Assembly (NCBI GenBank): GCA_943788505.1
Contig: CALSQR010000001.1
Span: 744,001 to 808,000 of the forward strand
Direction: 5' to 3'
DNA from: an uncultured bacterium
GTDB taxonomy: Bacteria > Bacteroidota > Rhodothermia > Rhodothermales > UBA10348
DNA: 64,000 nt
Made by a program: the position numbers and the translations under genes. The notes under the pieces are model-generated. The model was not told where the DNA came from, did no database searches, and worked only from the letters and a program-made list of their open reading frames with translations. Positions 54,791 to 63,911 of this stretch are shown here, piece by piece. Every line of letters starts with the position of its first letter. Positions within the stretch are counted from its first letter, which is position 1.

Positions 54791-56758
54791 TCAATCAGGT
54801 AGTGCCTCACTTTGAACCAATGGAACGCGAATCCAAAACACGGTTCCTCGATCAAACTCAGTATCGAACCCTATTTCTCCATCCATACTTTCAACCGTCT
54901 TGCGCGCAATGGCTAGACCCAGACCCGTGCCACTGGTCTTCGTTGAAAAACTAGGCACAAAGATTTTGTCCCATAGATTTCTGGGAATACCTGAGCCGTT
55001 GTCTGCAACGCGACCTATAGCCCACGTACGACCGGTCGCATCCGGGTCAATCACTGTCGATACCGTAATTAGGGCCTCCCGGTCATCAGGAACGGCCTGT
55101 ATGGCATTCTTGATAAAGTTGACGTAAACCCTTCGCAACGCTTCCCTGTCTCCGCTGACAACAAGGGGCATGTCGTGTAGATCGGTCTCGATTGTAACAT
55201 TCTCCTCGGCCGCCATGAGGCCCACCGCCTCCATAATGACTTCGTTCAGGTCGATTTCCTCCCGAATATGGGTTGGCATGCGACCGAAAGAGGAAAACTC
55301 ATTGGCAATGCGAGCAAGGGTATCAATCTGTTCAATGAGCGTGGTCGTTGTCTGAGAGAACTTACCCGAAAATTTCTCGTCCTCGGATCCATCGTCCGCT
55401 TTGCGCAAGAAGGCCGCCCTGAGATGCTGAATAGACAGCTTCATTGGCGTGAGAGGGTTTTTGATCTCGTGCGCGACCTGGCGAGCCATTTCGCGCCAGG
55501 CCAGCTGGCGCTCCTGCTGGGACAGCAGGGAGCGGCTCTCTTGGAGCTGATCCTGCATCGTGTTGAATGAATCCACTAGATCTGCGATCTCATCTCCAGA
55601 ATCCACCTTAGAGATCCGCTCGAAATGGCCCGCCGCCACGGCCTGAAGGCCTGCGCGCAGCTGCGCAATGGGACGCGTCAAGGCATTGGCCAGCAACGAG
55701 GCCGTCACCATCACCACAAGAACGAGCAATAACAGCGCCCCAAACAGATATGCAACCGTCCGCGCCCTCTCCTCCTCTATTCGCTCCTGCTCGGGCAGCG
55801 TTGGAATCGAGACTACATAATGCGGCGTCCCCCGCTCGTCTGTCATCGCACGATAGCCAGCGGTGTAGGCGAACGTGCCTAGGTTTTCATCTACGGTTAC
55901 AAATCGAAAGCCATCGAAATAAAGTGCCTCGAAGGCCTCCACAGGCAGTCGGCGCTCGATGAGTCTGTCACGAATTAGCTCGGGGCGGGAAGCCTGCTCC
56001 ACCTCCAAGTTGTGATATACCACCAGGTCAAGTCCGACACGAGCTGCCAATGAATCAACGCTCATCCGATCAAGAACGCGGTAGGGTAACTCTTCCCCCC
56101 TTGCTTCAAGCTCGAGTGTTTCCTCCACTCTGTCCAGATGCTGTCGAAGCCAAGACTCGATTGCTCGTTCGTTCTCTCCCGTAACGACCCGAAGTCCGAC
56201 TACGCCCATTGCCACGACCGTGATGATTCCCACGGAGAAAAACGCGTTTAGCACCCTATCGCGGAAATGGCGAATCTGAACCTTGGGCTCCGGTCTTCTC
56301 CAGCGAATAAAAAGGCCAGCGATATATACTGGGAACGCCAGAATGAGCCCTGCTACAATAATCCGCAACAGGTGATAAAGCTGATCGAATACGTTGGTCG
56401 TCCTTCGCCTCACGGCCGTCACGACCTGCCCCTCTCCAGAAGCGATGTTTTCCTTGACCAGATAATAGGTCTGGTAGGTTCGATCCCTAATCGATTCTCT
56501 CAGCCAGAGGCTCTCTTCCCCTTGGAGTTGCTGTTGTACTTCTTCGTCAAGCACACTTCGGCCATAGGATTGTCCCTCGGTCTGCACAAGCACCCCATTT
56601 CTGAATTCGGCGATGGACAGATCTGCATATCGATCTCCGTAGTATCCCGCAGGAGATAGAACCCGGGGAAACGGGTGTGCCGGCTGATTCGGTAAGAACC
56701 CGCTGCTCGGCACGGATAAGCAAGTATCCACCGACGGATAGGTCCCTAAATCCAGCAT
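54791..56758 (-). CDS. C-terminal part of an NtrY-like sensor kinase (frame broken upstream)
   Basis: Real coding probably begins near 56698, where the frame of the larger N-terminal piece is lost. After LPNQPAHPFPRVLSPAGYYG come a periplasmic domain, two membrane segments, HAMP (SLLANALTRPIAQLRAGLQAV), and the dimerisation helix WREMARQVAHEIKNPLTPMKLSIQHL with the phosphorylated His codon at 55469-55471. Kinase boxes N (NFIKNAIQAVPD), G1 (VADNGSGIP), F (IFVPSFSTKTSGTGLGLAIA) and G2 follow. The N box and long linker fit the NtrY type. Sequence before 56698 in this frame is noise from the other frame. No response regulator is adjacent. Confidence 0.88.
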   Translation of the reverse strand: MLDLGTYPSVDTCLSVPSSGFLPNQPAHPFPRVLSPAGYYGDRYADLSIAEFRNGVLVQTEGQSYGRSVLDEEVQQQLQGEESLWLRESIRDRTYQTYYLVKENIASGEGQVVTAVRRRTTNVFDQLYHLLRIIVAGLILAFPVYIAGLFIRWRRPEPKVQIRHFRDRVLNAFFSVGIITVVAMGVVGLRVVTGENERAIESWLRQHLDRVEETLELEARGEELPYRVLDRMSVDSLAARVGLDLVVYHNLEVEQASRPELIRDRLIERRLPVEAFEALYFDGFRFVTVDENLGTFAYTAGYRAMTDERGTPHYVVSIPTLPEQERIEEERARTVAYLFGALLLLVLVVMVTASLLANALTRPIAQLRAGLQAVAAGHFERISKVDSGDEIADLVDSFNTMQDQLQESRSLLSQQERQLAWREMARQVAHEIKNPLTPMKLSIQHLRAAFLRKADDGSEDEKFSGKFSQTTTTLIEQIDTLARIANEFSSFGRMPTHIREEIDLNEVIMEAVGLMAAEENVTIETDLHDMPLVVSGDREALRRVYVNFIKNAIQAVPDDREALITVSTVIDPDATGRTWAIGRVADNGSGIPRNLWDKIFVPSFSTKTSGTGLGLAIARKTVESMDGEIGFDTEFDRGTVFWIRVPLVQSEALPD

Positions 56759-58886
56759 ATCGAAACCGGTTTTGATCGCTGGTTCCGGTAAGTTTTTCGA
56801 TCATGGATCCCGATTCACCAAAGTCGTCGTACATGGCTCGAAAGAGGACGTATTCAGTTTCGTCCTCTGCATCCCTTAGCGGTCTGGGGAGCCGTCTGGC
56901 AAGATTGCTATACCGTCCAAGTACCCTTCCCGCCTCTGAAAACAGCGTCACTGTCACATCGTAACTCGATAAGGCGGACAGCATGAAACCTGTGGTGACA
57001 GATTCTGCTAGTGAATCAATGGCTGGACGGCCAAAGGCTAGATCATCTTGTCGATGGCGCGCGAGCGCTTCCGTCATACCGTTGTCGTCAGCAGCATCCA
57101 GCACCTGAGAAATAGCGAACATGGCCCTCGCATCCCTGTCCTCTAGGAATGAACCTGCAGCCTCTTCCATCCGCAGCCGAATCTTATCCGTAGAGCTGAT
57201 TTCAAGCATTGGAAACAGGGCCAGCGATGTAACGATCACAAGAGGGACTATGCGTCGAAGAACGACGATTGGAGATTGGTCGACAGGTTGAATCGGGCCA
57301 AGCATTGCTGCCGTCCACGCCAGAATGGTCATGATGGCTAGCACGAACGCGGGCATCAGGATTCCAGCGCCTAGATTTCCGGGTCCAAGTAGCCCCCCAG
57401 CCATCGACATCAAAGCAGCAGCAATTGCATAAATCACGAAAACCAGTGTCACCGTGACGGCCGGAGAAGGCAGATCATTTTGAACCACCTTCAACCGATC
57501 GAATAGCAACCAGCCACAACGAGCAATCAACAGAATACTCGAAAACACCAGCATCAGGAGGGACCCAAATACGAGTAGGACCAAACGGCCGGGCAATAGA
57601 CCGCTTCGTTCAAAGAAGTCGAGTGTGCTATCCAGTATGGTGTGATGAGCTATTTGAAAGAGCAGCAGCGTACCAGCGAGGATTACTAGTTGCTGCAGAA
57701 TCAGACCGGCAATAAGGCCAGCCGCTGGCTTTCCTGAACCGAATCTCAGTGCGGCAACAGCTCGGCGACGAACTGGGGACGTCACCCGCATAACAACAAG
57801 CGCAACGAGCGTAAAGAAGACGGCAGAAATAAAGAGGTCGCCGATGGTGCTCATGGCACCCCATCCATAAACTGATGCAAGGTGCTGCGCATCAAAAAGG
57901 GGCGCAAATGGGGCTTTGCCTGACTGCCAACGTCCAGGAAGGTTCAGAAATAGAAACGCCCATCGCGTAAGTACGAGCCACGTGACCCAAGACAAAAGAA
58001 TCAATCCTTGCTTCGCCCCATCTGGCGGGATATGCCACAGCAGCCACGTCCAGCGGATAACCAGAAAAAGCATGGCCAAAAACAGCCAAAAAAGGACGGT
58101 ATCGTTATAGCGCCCCTGACGCTCATTGCGCCACCCCTCAAACGCCGGCGCAGAAATTGTTACGCTACCAACAAATACATCTTGTGGAGATCGCAGTACA
58201 AATCGGTCCGCACGCTCCCGTAGTTCATTACCTCCGAAAGTAAACTGAACCGGTTGCCCTAGTCGTTCACTCCATTCCTCACCCCAGGTATAATCACGTA
58301 GATATTCGTTCCGCAGCGGCATCCGACGCTCAACGATTTCGCCTACGCGGACAACCCCTACAATGGTTGACCCATCCAGAACGGGTGTCCAAACGGTGAG
58401 GGCTGTCCTTCGGTTTGCATCCAGCGCCACGCTCTCCTGCACCTGGAGCATGAATCGCTCTTGCCGCACGGCCCCATCGACAGGGAACGCCGCACCACTC
58501 CATGCTTGTAGACTTGGCGTTGGATCATAGATTTCAACGAATCGCAGAGGATTCTTGCTGATTCGCGTTGCACGTCGAACGAGCTGTTCTTGCCCGCTTC
58601 CCGCATCCACCAGACCTCTCAGACCCTGAACGATGTCTGGATCCCGGGCGAGCAGCGCCGCCTCAGCTCTGATTGCTGCAAAGGATTGATCCACTTCATT
58701 TTGGATCTCTACAGCTGACGCGCTTCGTTGCTCGGAAATGGATCGTTCAAAAGAATCTTCGGCACGTGAAACATCCCATTTCCCAATGCCCCAAGTGAGC
58801 AGGGCTGCCAAAAGGAGGCCTGTCAAGACCCAGCCAGTGCCTTTGCCCTTTACTACCATCACAAGATGTTGGCGTAGCTCACTCAT
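56547..58886 (-). CDS. N-terminal part of the same sensor kinase (frame broken at about 56700)
   Basis: This starts at the ATG at 58886, which overlaps the DUF4783 stop as ATGAGTGA. It has one anchor (WVLTGLLLAALLTWGI), an extracellular sensor region to about 270, then about eight membrane segments (from LFWLFLAMLFLVIRWTWLLW to about 580) and a second periplasmic sensor region ending SVGGYLLIRAEQR. From there this frame gives only unrelated residues to 56547, while the next frame continues sensibly. Removing one G from GGG at 56699-56701 joins both parts into one protein of about 1365 residues. The real gene therefore spans about 54791-58886. Confidence 0.82.
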   Translation of the reverse strand: MSELRQHLVMVVKGKGTGWVLTGLLLAALLTWGIGKWDVSRAEDSFERSISEQRSASAVEIQNEVDQSFAAIRAEAALLARDPDIVQGLRGLVDAGSGQEQLVRRATRISKNPLRFVEIYDPTPSLQAWSGAAFPVDGAVRQERFMLQVQESVALDANRRTALTVWTPVLDGSTIVGVVRVGEIVERRMPLRNEYLRDYTWGEEWSERLGQPVQFTFGGNELRERADRFVLRSPQDVFVGSVTISAPAFEGWRNERQGRYNDTVLFWLFLAMLFLVIRWTWLLWHIPPDGAKQGLILLSWVTWLVLTRWAFLFLNLPGRWQSGKAPFAPLFDAQHLASVYGWGAMSTIGDLFISAVFFTLVALVVMRVTSPVRRRAVAALRFGSGKPAAGLIAGLILQQLVILAGTLLLFQIAHHTILDSTLDFFERSGLLPGRLVLLVFGSLLMLVFSSILLIARCGWLLFDRLKVVQNDLPSPAVTVTLVFVIYAIAAALMSMAGGLLGPGNLGAGILMPAFVLAIMTILAWTAAMLGPIQPVDQSPIVVLRRIVPLVIVTSLALFPMLEISSTDKIRLRMEEAAGSFLEDRDARAMFAISQVLDAADDNGMTEALARHRQDDLAFGRPAIDSLAESVTTGFMLSALSSYDVTVTLFSEAGRVLGRYSNLARRLPRPLRDAEDETEYVLFRAMYDDFGESGSMIEKLTGTSDQNRFRYAGFRDLSVGGYLLIRAEQRVLTESAGTPVSPGSISCGILRRSICRSVHRRIQKWGACADRGTILWPKCA

Positions 58887-59367
58887 CCGCACGCTCGATA
58901 ACCATCTCTCTAATTTTCCAGATCCCACCACTTACTTGGTACCTAACAGTCCATTTCAATCGTCCTACAGAAGCGCTGGTACCCATTTCTGCTTCAACAA
59001 ACCCAGCCGACGGTGTCCTTGTAAATCGATCTACGCGGAATCCCGAAGGTGGATAATCCTTGAACACGTTTTTCAGCAGCAATGTCGCTTGCCCTCTCGA
59101 ATAGAATCGTCCCTCACCGAAAAGAGCAATTTCAACCGAGTACGTTGTTTCCGCTGCAAGGCTAGCAGCATCTGCGGCAAGAACGCGGGCGCGAAGTCTA
59201 TCGGCAACCGCTTCCCCTGAACGAAGAGATGAGTTTTGGGCGACAGCAGGCTGGAGTGCAAAGGAAAGCATCAGCATCAGCATCAGCATCAGCAACAACA
59301 CCATCACGACACACTGATGCCGTGTCGGTGAGACGATAAAGCGGTATGATCTGCAGGAAATGTGCAT
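58879..59367 (-). CDS. DUF4783-family exported protein
   Basis: This protein of about 162 residues has a signal region built partly from a hexanucleotide repeat (LMLMLMLM) and ending PAVAQ. The mature domain has VEIALFGEGRFYSRGQATLLLKNVFKDYPPSGF (about 75-110) and KWTVRYQVSGGIWKIREMVIE, the order seen in DUF4783 proteins of Bacteroidota. Function is unknown. The start is uncertain between ATGs at 59367 and 59304. It is upstream of, and overlaps by eight bases, the sensor kinase gene. Confidence 0.7.
   Translation of the reverse strand: MHISCRSYRFIVSPTRHQCVVMVLLLMLMLMLMLSFALQPAVAQNSSLRSGEAVADRLRARVLAADAASLAAETTYSVEIALFGEGRFYSRGQATLLLKNVFKDYPPSGFRVDRFTRTPSAGFVEAEMGTSASVGRLKWTVRYQVSGGIWKIREMVIERADE
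59268..59291. repeat. Hexanucleotide microsatellite in a signal peptide
   Basis: Four perfect copies of GCATCA are present, then one imperfect copy. It encodes Leu-Met pairs in the hydrophobic core of the DUF4783 signal peptide. Changes in copy number keep the frame. Confidence 0.85.
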
Positions 59368-59597
59368 GCACGCCAAAAGTAGCAAGAAATGCGCCCAATT
59401 GGTCGGTTAAGTGGGCTGAATCGACATGATCCTCTAATAATGCTCGTATGAAAGGTTTCTGGTAGGTATCAAGGGGCTATTCCCAGAGTAAACCGTACGT
59501 CCCTTACCTCGCGAGGACTTATTGGTCAGGGTCGATGTACCCAAAAGCAGACACAGCCGTCCAGCTTACGACCAATAGTCTACAACCAAGACCGAAC

Positions 59598-62039
59598 TCA
59601 TGAAGCAAAATGGATATGTGTCACTCCTGCTCCGCCTTCCATGATTGGCGCTTCGTCAAAGCGACTGATGCCGTCTACGGTAGATAGAAAGTCGTGTAAA
59701 ACTGAACGTAAAGCACCTGTTCCTTTGCCATGAAGGACTTCGATACGTTCGACACCTGCTGCCAATGCTCGATCCACAAACGGGACGATCTCTGCTAGCG
59801 CTTCGTCTGCTCTCTTTCCTCGAATATCTAATCGGGTCGATACGGACTGAACTGAGAGACCGCTCGCTGTCGTAGAAGCGCCTCGGACTTTGACTTCTTG
59901 CTTGGACTTGCCACCCACGCGAATGAGCCGATCTAGGTCGATTTTCATTTGCATGCTCGCAAATGCCACCAGAACCTGATTCTTTTTCATTTCTAAGACC
60001 TCCCCGATCGTCTGGCCATCGCTAAGTCGGACGCGGTCTCCAACTCGAATGGGACCTGAGATCACATCTGGCAGGCTAGAATCAGATTGTTTTCGGCGAG
60101 AACGGGAGCGGCGCTTTTTCTCTGTTTTCTTAACCGCCTGTTTGACTTCCGCTTTTTTCTCTTCGAGCTGCACCCGCGCCTGCTTTGTCCGCTCAGGATT
60201 CGCAGCAGACTCCCGAATATCTCGAATAGTCTTCTCGACGGCTCGGTTAGCGTCCCGCATGATCGTATCAGCGGATCTGAGAGCGTCTTCCTTTATTCGA
60301 TCACGTTCTTCCTGCAGGCCATCCAATCGCGTTTGAAGTGATTCCTTGCGCGCTTCTAAGTCCTTCCTCATGGCCTCCGTATGAATCAAGGACTCTTCCA
60401 GCATCGCATTGCGACGCATGAGGTCCTGAATCAAGGACTCGGCGCTCGCTTGACCGGAATCGACAAGTTGTGCGGAGCGCTCAATCACTTCGTCAGGCAT
60501 GCCGGATCGCGCAGCAATTTCTCGGGCATACGATGAACCCGGAATACCCGGATTGAATTCGTAGGTCGGCCGAAGAGCGTCTTGATCAAAAGTCATCGAG
60601 GCATTTTGAATGCCATCGGTTTCGTGTGCAAACAACTTGAGGGGCCCGTAATGGGTGGTCACAATAGTTCGGACACCATTTCGGTGTAGGACCTCAAGAA
60701 TCGCCCTGGCCATCGCTCCACCAGCCTCCGGATCCGTACCCGTCCCTGCCTCATCTATCAATGCTAGGTCCCGAGGACCAGCCGTTGTGATGATATTTGA
60801 CAGGTTTTTGAGGTGTGATGTGAATGTCGAGAGGTCATCTGACATGGACTGCTCGTCCCCAATATCCGCATGGACAGTGTCGAAGAGATCGAAGCGAGAG
60901 CCGGGTGCAACGGGAATGGGAAGTCCCTTCGATACCATCAAAGCCATCAAACCGACCGCTTTCATGGTAACGGACTTGCCACCAGCGTTTGGGCCCGAAA
61001 TAACAATCATGGTGTTGTCACCGCCCAGATCCAGATCAAAAGGAACGACCGAGCGCTTCCCGCCTTCTCGGTTAAAGACTAACATCAGTTCCGGATTTCT
61101 GGCCTGGATGATCTGTATCCCTCCATTATGCTCCACTGAAGGCACAATGGCATCCATTTCATTGGCAAGTCGGGCTTTTGCTTGGAGGATGTCGGCTCTA
61201 ACTAAGCGCAACCAAGCAGCTTTCAGTAGTGGTCTCACCTCTCGAAACAGCTCGGTCAATTCCACCCGTATTCGGTGACACTCCCTGATTTCGTCGTACT
61301 CTAATTCTCGGACACGATTATTGCTCTCCAAACTTGCAGCAGGTTCGATATATACGGTCTGACCACTTGCCGAAACATCGTGCACAAAGCCATCTACCCT
61401 GCGTTTTGCTTCCGCACGAACAGGAATGACGAGCCGGCCACCCCGAATGGTAGGTTGCTCTTCTGCGGCAAAACCGGCAGCAGAGGCTTTACGTAAGGCA
61501 TCTAATGCCGCTTTACGCGCGCTGCCCTGCGCTCGCGTAAGTCCTCTTCTAATACGCTGCAATTCGGAAGAGGCAGAATCCAGAATCTCTCCTGATAAGT
61601 CAATCGCTTTGAACACTTCCCGAAAAGGGAGTTGGTCCGTTTCAGGATCGGATAAGGCACGGAAAAGAAGTGGATACTTCTCGGTGCGATCCTCAAAATA
61701 TCGATGTACGGTGACGGCTGAACGAGCCGTGTGTGCTAGGAGAAGGAGGTCAGTTGCATCGAGTGCAACGCCTGATGGTCCAATTTCTGAAAGCTGTTGA
61801 CGGATGTCGGCATAAGGACCCAATAGAAACGGGTCGTCATGTCGTAAGCATTCCTGCAGTTCAGCTACCGTACTAAGTTCTTTTCGGACGGCTTCTAGCC
61901 CGTCGAATTCCAGAGACGCTGCCAAGTGCACTCGAGATTCCTCTTCGAGGAGTAGCTCGGCCAGTCGAGCGATAACCACGTCTAGCCCCAGCTTATTGCC
62001 AGCTTCATGCCGGCCTGACGCGTCGGATTGGGAACTCAT
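59598..62039 (-). CDS. mutS2: MutS2 endonuclease / ribosome-rescue ATPase
   Basis: This 813-residue protein has a MutS core without the mismatch-reading domain: a helical clamp region, Walker A ISGPNAGGKSVTMKAVGL (about 345), then DIGDEQSMSDDLSTFTSHL, ALIDEAGTGTDPEAGGAMA and ATP-site C-terminal parts. A long coiled coil with Lys/Glu-rich KAEVKQAVKKTEKKRR and a C-terminal Smr nuclease domain follow (LDIRGKRADEAL, VLHGKGTGAL). It may cut stalled or branched nucleic acid and split collided ribosomes. Its ATG overlaps the upstream stop as TAATG. Confidence 0.96.
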   Translation of the reverse strand: MSSQSDASGRHEAGNKLGLDVVIARLAELLLEEESRVHLAASLEFDGLEAVRKELSTVAELQECLRHDDPFLLGPYADIRQQLSEIGPSGVALDATDLLLLAHTARSAVTVHRYFEDRTEKYPLLFRALSDPETDQLPFREVFKAIDLSGEILDSASSELQRIRRGLTRAQGSARKAALDALRKASAAGFAAEEQPTIRGGRLVIPVRAEAKRRVDGFVHDVSASGQTVYIEPAASLESNNRVRELEYDEIRECHRIRVELTELFREVRPLLKAAWLRLVRADILQAKARLANEMDAIVPSVEHNGGIQIIQARNPELMLVFNREGGKRSVVPFDLDLGGDNTMIVISGPNAGGKSVTMKAVGLMALMVSKGLPIPVAPGSRFDLFDTVHADIGDEQSMSDDLSTFTSHLKNLSNIITTAGPRDLALIDEAGTGTDPEAGGAMARAILEVLHRNGVRTIVTTHYGPLKLFAHETDGIQNASMTFDQDALRPTYEFNPGIPGSSYAREIAARSGMPDEVIERSAQLVDSGQASAESLIQDLMRRNAMLEESLIHTEAMRKDLEARKESLQTRLDGLQEERDRIKEDALRSADTIMRDANRAVEKTIRDIRESAANPERTKQARVQLEEKKAEVKQAVKKTEKKRRSRSRRKQSDSSLPDVISGPIRVGDRVRLSDGQTIGEVLEMKKNQVLVAFASMQMKIDLDRLIRVGGKSKQEVKVRGASTTASGLSVQSVSTRLDIRGKRADEALAEIVPFVDRALAAGVERIEVLHGKGTGALRSVLHDFLSTVDGISRFDEAPIMEGGAGVTHIHFAS

Positions 62040-63040
62040 TACCCTTTGACTTCGCTGTGATCGCCAATATTAAGCCGTCCGCTGAAGTCTTCGACAACAG
62101 CGTCTCGACCCACGAGGGAATCCGTCAATTCAGAGTTAGTAATCTGAGCACCGGCAAAAGCAATTCCGTGTTTCATTCGGGTGTTTTTAAGCGTAGAACC
62201 AGCCTCAAGTGAGGTTTCTGGGCCAATTTCGCCCCCTTCAACTGTTACACCGGGGCCAATATAAACGGGTTCGTGGACCACGGCATTGCGAATGGCGCCT
62301 TCAGGAATGACGGGGTTGTCGTGGCGGATAAGAAAGCGCGTAGTATCGGCAAGAGCCTCGACCGTGCCGCAATCGAGCCACTCAGTAACGGTTGCCGTAC
62401 GGAAGATGCATCCTGTTTTCAACAGGCGGTCAAAAGCATCTGTAAGTTGAAATTCGTTTCCAATACCTGTGATGTTATGGTCCATCAAATAGGCAATTTC
62501 ATGCCTCAAACGCGCCAGGTCCTTGACATAATAAATGCCAATTAACGCTTCCGTTGAGATCAATTCCTGCGGCTTTTCGACGAGCTCAACTATCCGATCG
62601 CCTTCACGCACGGCAACGCCAAACCGGGAAGGATCATCTACATGTTTGACCCAGGCCACAACATCCGAATCGCCCAAATCAAAACCCGGCTCCATAAAAA
62701 ATAGGGTATCAGCAAAGACAACGATGCCTTCTCCCTCGAGATGATCCCCTGCACAAGAGACCGCATGAGCAGTTCCGAGAGCCGTTTCCTGAACCCCAAA
62801 ACTGGCGGTAGCGCCGTGCCGTTCACATATCTCGGTCAACTCATTTCGAACGTCCTGCCCAAAATCGGAGCCTAGAATAAAAATTCCTTCCGTTATCGGG
62901 CGGGGTAATACAGCTGAAAATGTATCCACAATCCGCTCAACCATGCTCTTGCCGCAAACGGGTAAAAGAGGTTTGGGAGTTACATGAGAATGGGGACGAA
63001 CGCGGGTACCGCGACCTGCCATCGGGATAATTAGTTTCAT
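62039..63040 (-). CDS. Sugar-phosphate nucleotidyltransferase
   Basis: This 333-residue enzyme would activate a sugar-1-phosphate with a nucleoside triphosphate. KLIIPMAGRGTRVRPHSHVTPKPLLPVCGKSMVERIV (2-38) is the nucleotide loop, followed by GVQETALGTAHAVSCA, IVVFADTLF with the metal Asp, VELVEKPQE and WLDCGTVEALADTTRFL. A left-handed helix tail is visible (IRNAVVHEPVYIGPGVTVEGGEIGPETSLEAG). It resembles RmlA/GlmU-like enzymes of cell-envelope sugar synthesis. The gene is one base from mutS2 and divergent from the LOG gene. Confidence 0.9.
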   Translation of the reverse strand: MKLIIPMAGRGTRVRPHSHVTPKPLLPVCGKSMVERIVDTFSAVLPRPITEGIFILGSDFGQDVRNELTEICERHGATASFGVQETALGTAHAVSCAGDHLEGEGIVVFADTLFFMEPGFDLGDSDVVAWVKHVDDPSRFGVAVREGDRIVELVEKPQELISTEALIGIYYVKDLARLRHEIAYLMDHNITGIGNEFQLTDAFDRLLKTGCIFRTATVTEWLDCGTVEALADTTRFLIRHDNPVIPEGAIRNAVVHEPVYIGPGVTVEGGEIGPETSLEAGSTLKNTRMKHGIAFAGAQITNSELTDSLVGRDAVVEDFSGRLNIGDHSEVKG

Positions 63041-63194
63041 GCTACCAGTAGTGGACTTTATTCCTAGTATTCGTTCAAGTCACAAGATACGTTTCCTATT
63101 GCCGCGGCGTCATGACGAAACCGATAATTCCCGTGAAGGAACGATCTGGGCTACCATCCGGTTGCGATGGTTTCACCATTAGATTTACGTCATC

Positions 63195-63911
63195 ATGAGC
63201 CTCATACAATCCCATCACAAACCAAAAGACACGAATAATGGGTACGACGTTTGGCAGGATGCTCGCATCAAAGATTTATGGCGCGTATTTCGCATCATGG
63301 GAGAATTTGTCGATGGTTTCGAAACCCTCTCGGAAGTTGGACCATGTGTATCCATCTTTGGCTCAGCTCGAACCAAGCCTGGGCATCCAGACTACGAAAC
63401 CGGCCGGCAAGTCGCGGCAGCTCTTGTAGGGAAGGGATTCGGCGTCATAACGGGTGGTGGCCCGGGGATCATGGAGGCTGCTAACAAAGGAGCAAATGAA
63501 TCTGGTGGCGTTTCTGTTGGCCTAAATATCGATCTGCCTCATGAACAGGCAGCCAATCCTTATATCGACAAAGAACACCTGATTGACTTCGATTTTTTCT
63601 TTGTCCGAAAAGTCATGTTCGTCAAGTATGCGCAAGGCCTTGTAGTACTCCCAGGTGGATTCGGGACGATGGATGAGCTATTCGAGTCACTTACTCTGAT
63701 CCAAACTAAAAAGGCAAAGATGTTTCCAGTAGTTCTAATGGGGACTTCGTTCTGGTCCGGTTTAATTGATTGGCTCAAGAACACCATGCTTGAAGCTGGA
63801 AACATATCAGAGAAAGACCTCGACATATTCCACGTAACCGATGACGTAAATGAGGTGGCTGAAGTCATTTCGTCCTTCCATGATCAACGCCGTATGGAAC
63901 CCAATTTCTAG
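63195..63911 (+). CDS. LOG-family (TIGR00730) protein, phosphoribohydrolase-like
   Basis: This 238-residue Rossmann protein has VSIFGSARTKPGHPDYETGRQVAAAL, FGVITGGGPGIMEAANKGANESGG, DFFFVRKVMFVKYAQ and the signature PGGFGTMDELFESLTLIQTKK. LOG proteins split nucleotide 5'-monophosphates to base and ribose phosphate, as in cytokinin activation or purine recycling. The PGGxGTxxE residues and the Arg of FVRK are intact. The remaining 89 bases to the window end show no gene. Confidence 0.93.
   Translation: MSLIQSHHKPKDTNNGYDVWQDARIKDLWRVFRIMGEFVDGFETLSEVGPCVSIFGSARTKPGHPDYETGRQVAAALVGKGFGVITGGGPGIMEAANKGANESGGVSVGLNIDLPHEQAANPYIDKEHLIDFDFFFVRKVMFVKYAQGLVVLPGGFGTMDELFESLTLIQTKKAKMFPVVLMGTSFWSGLIDWLKNTMLEAGNISEKDLDIFHVTDDVNEVAEVISSFHDQRRMEPNF

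Noticed and set aside
60655-61278. Plus-strand 207-residue frame
   Set aside because: It lies inside mutS2 and shows no domain.
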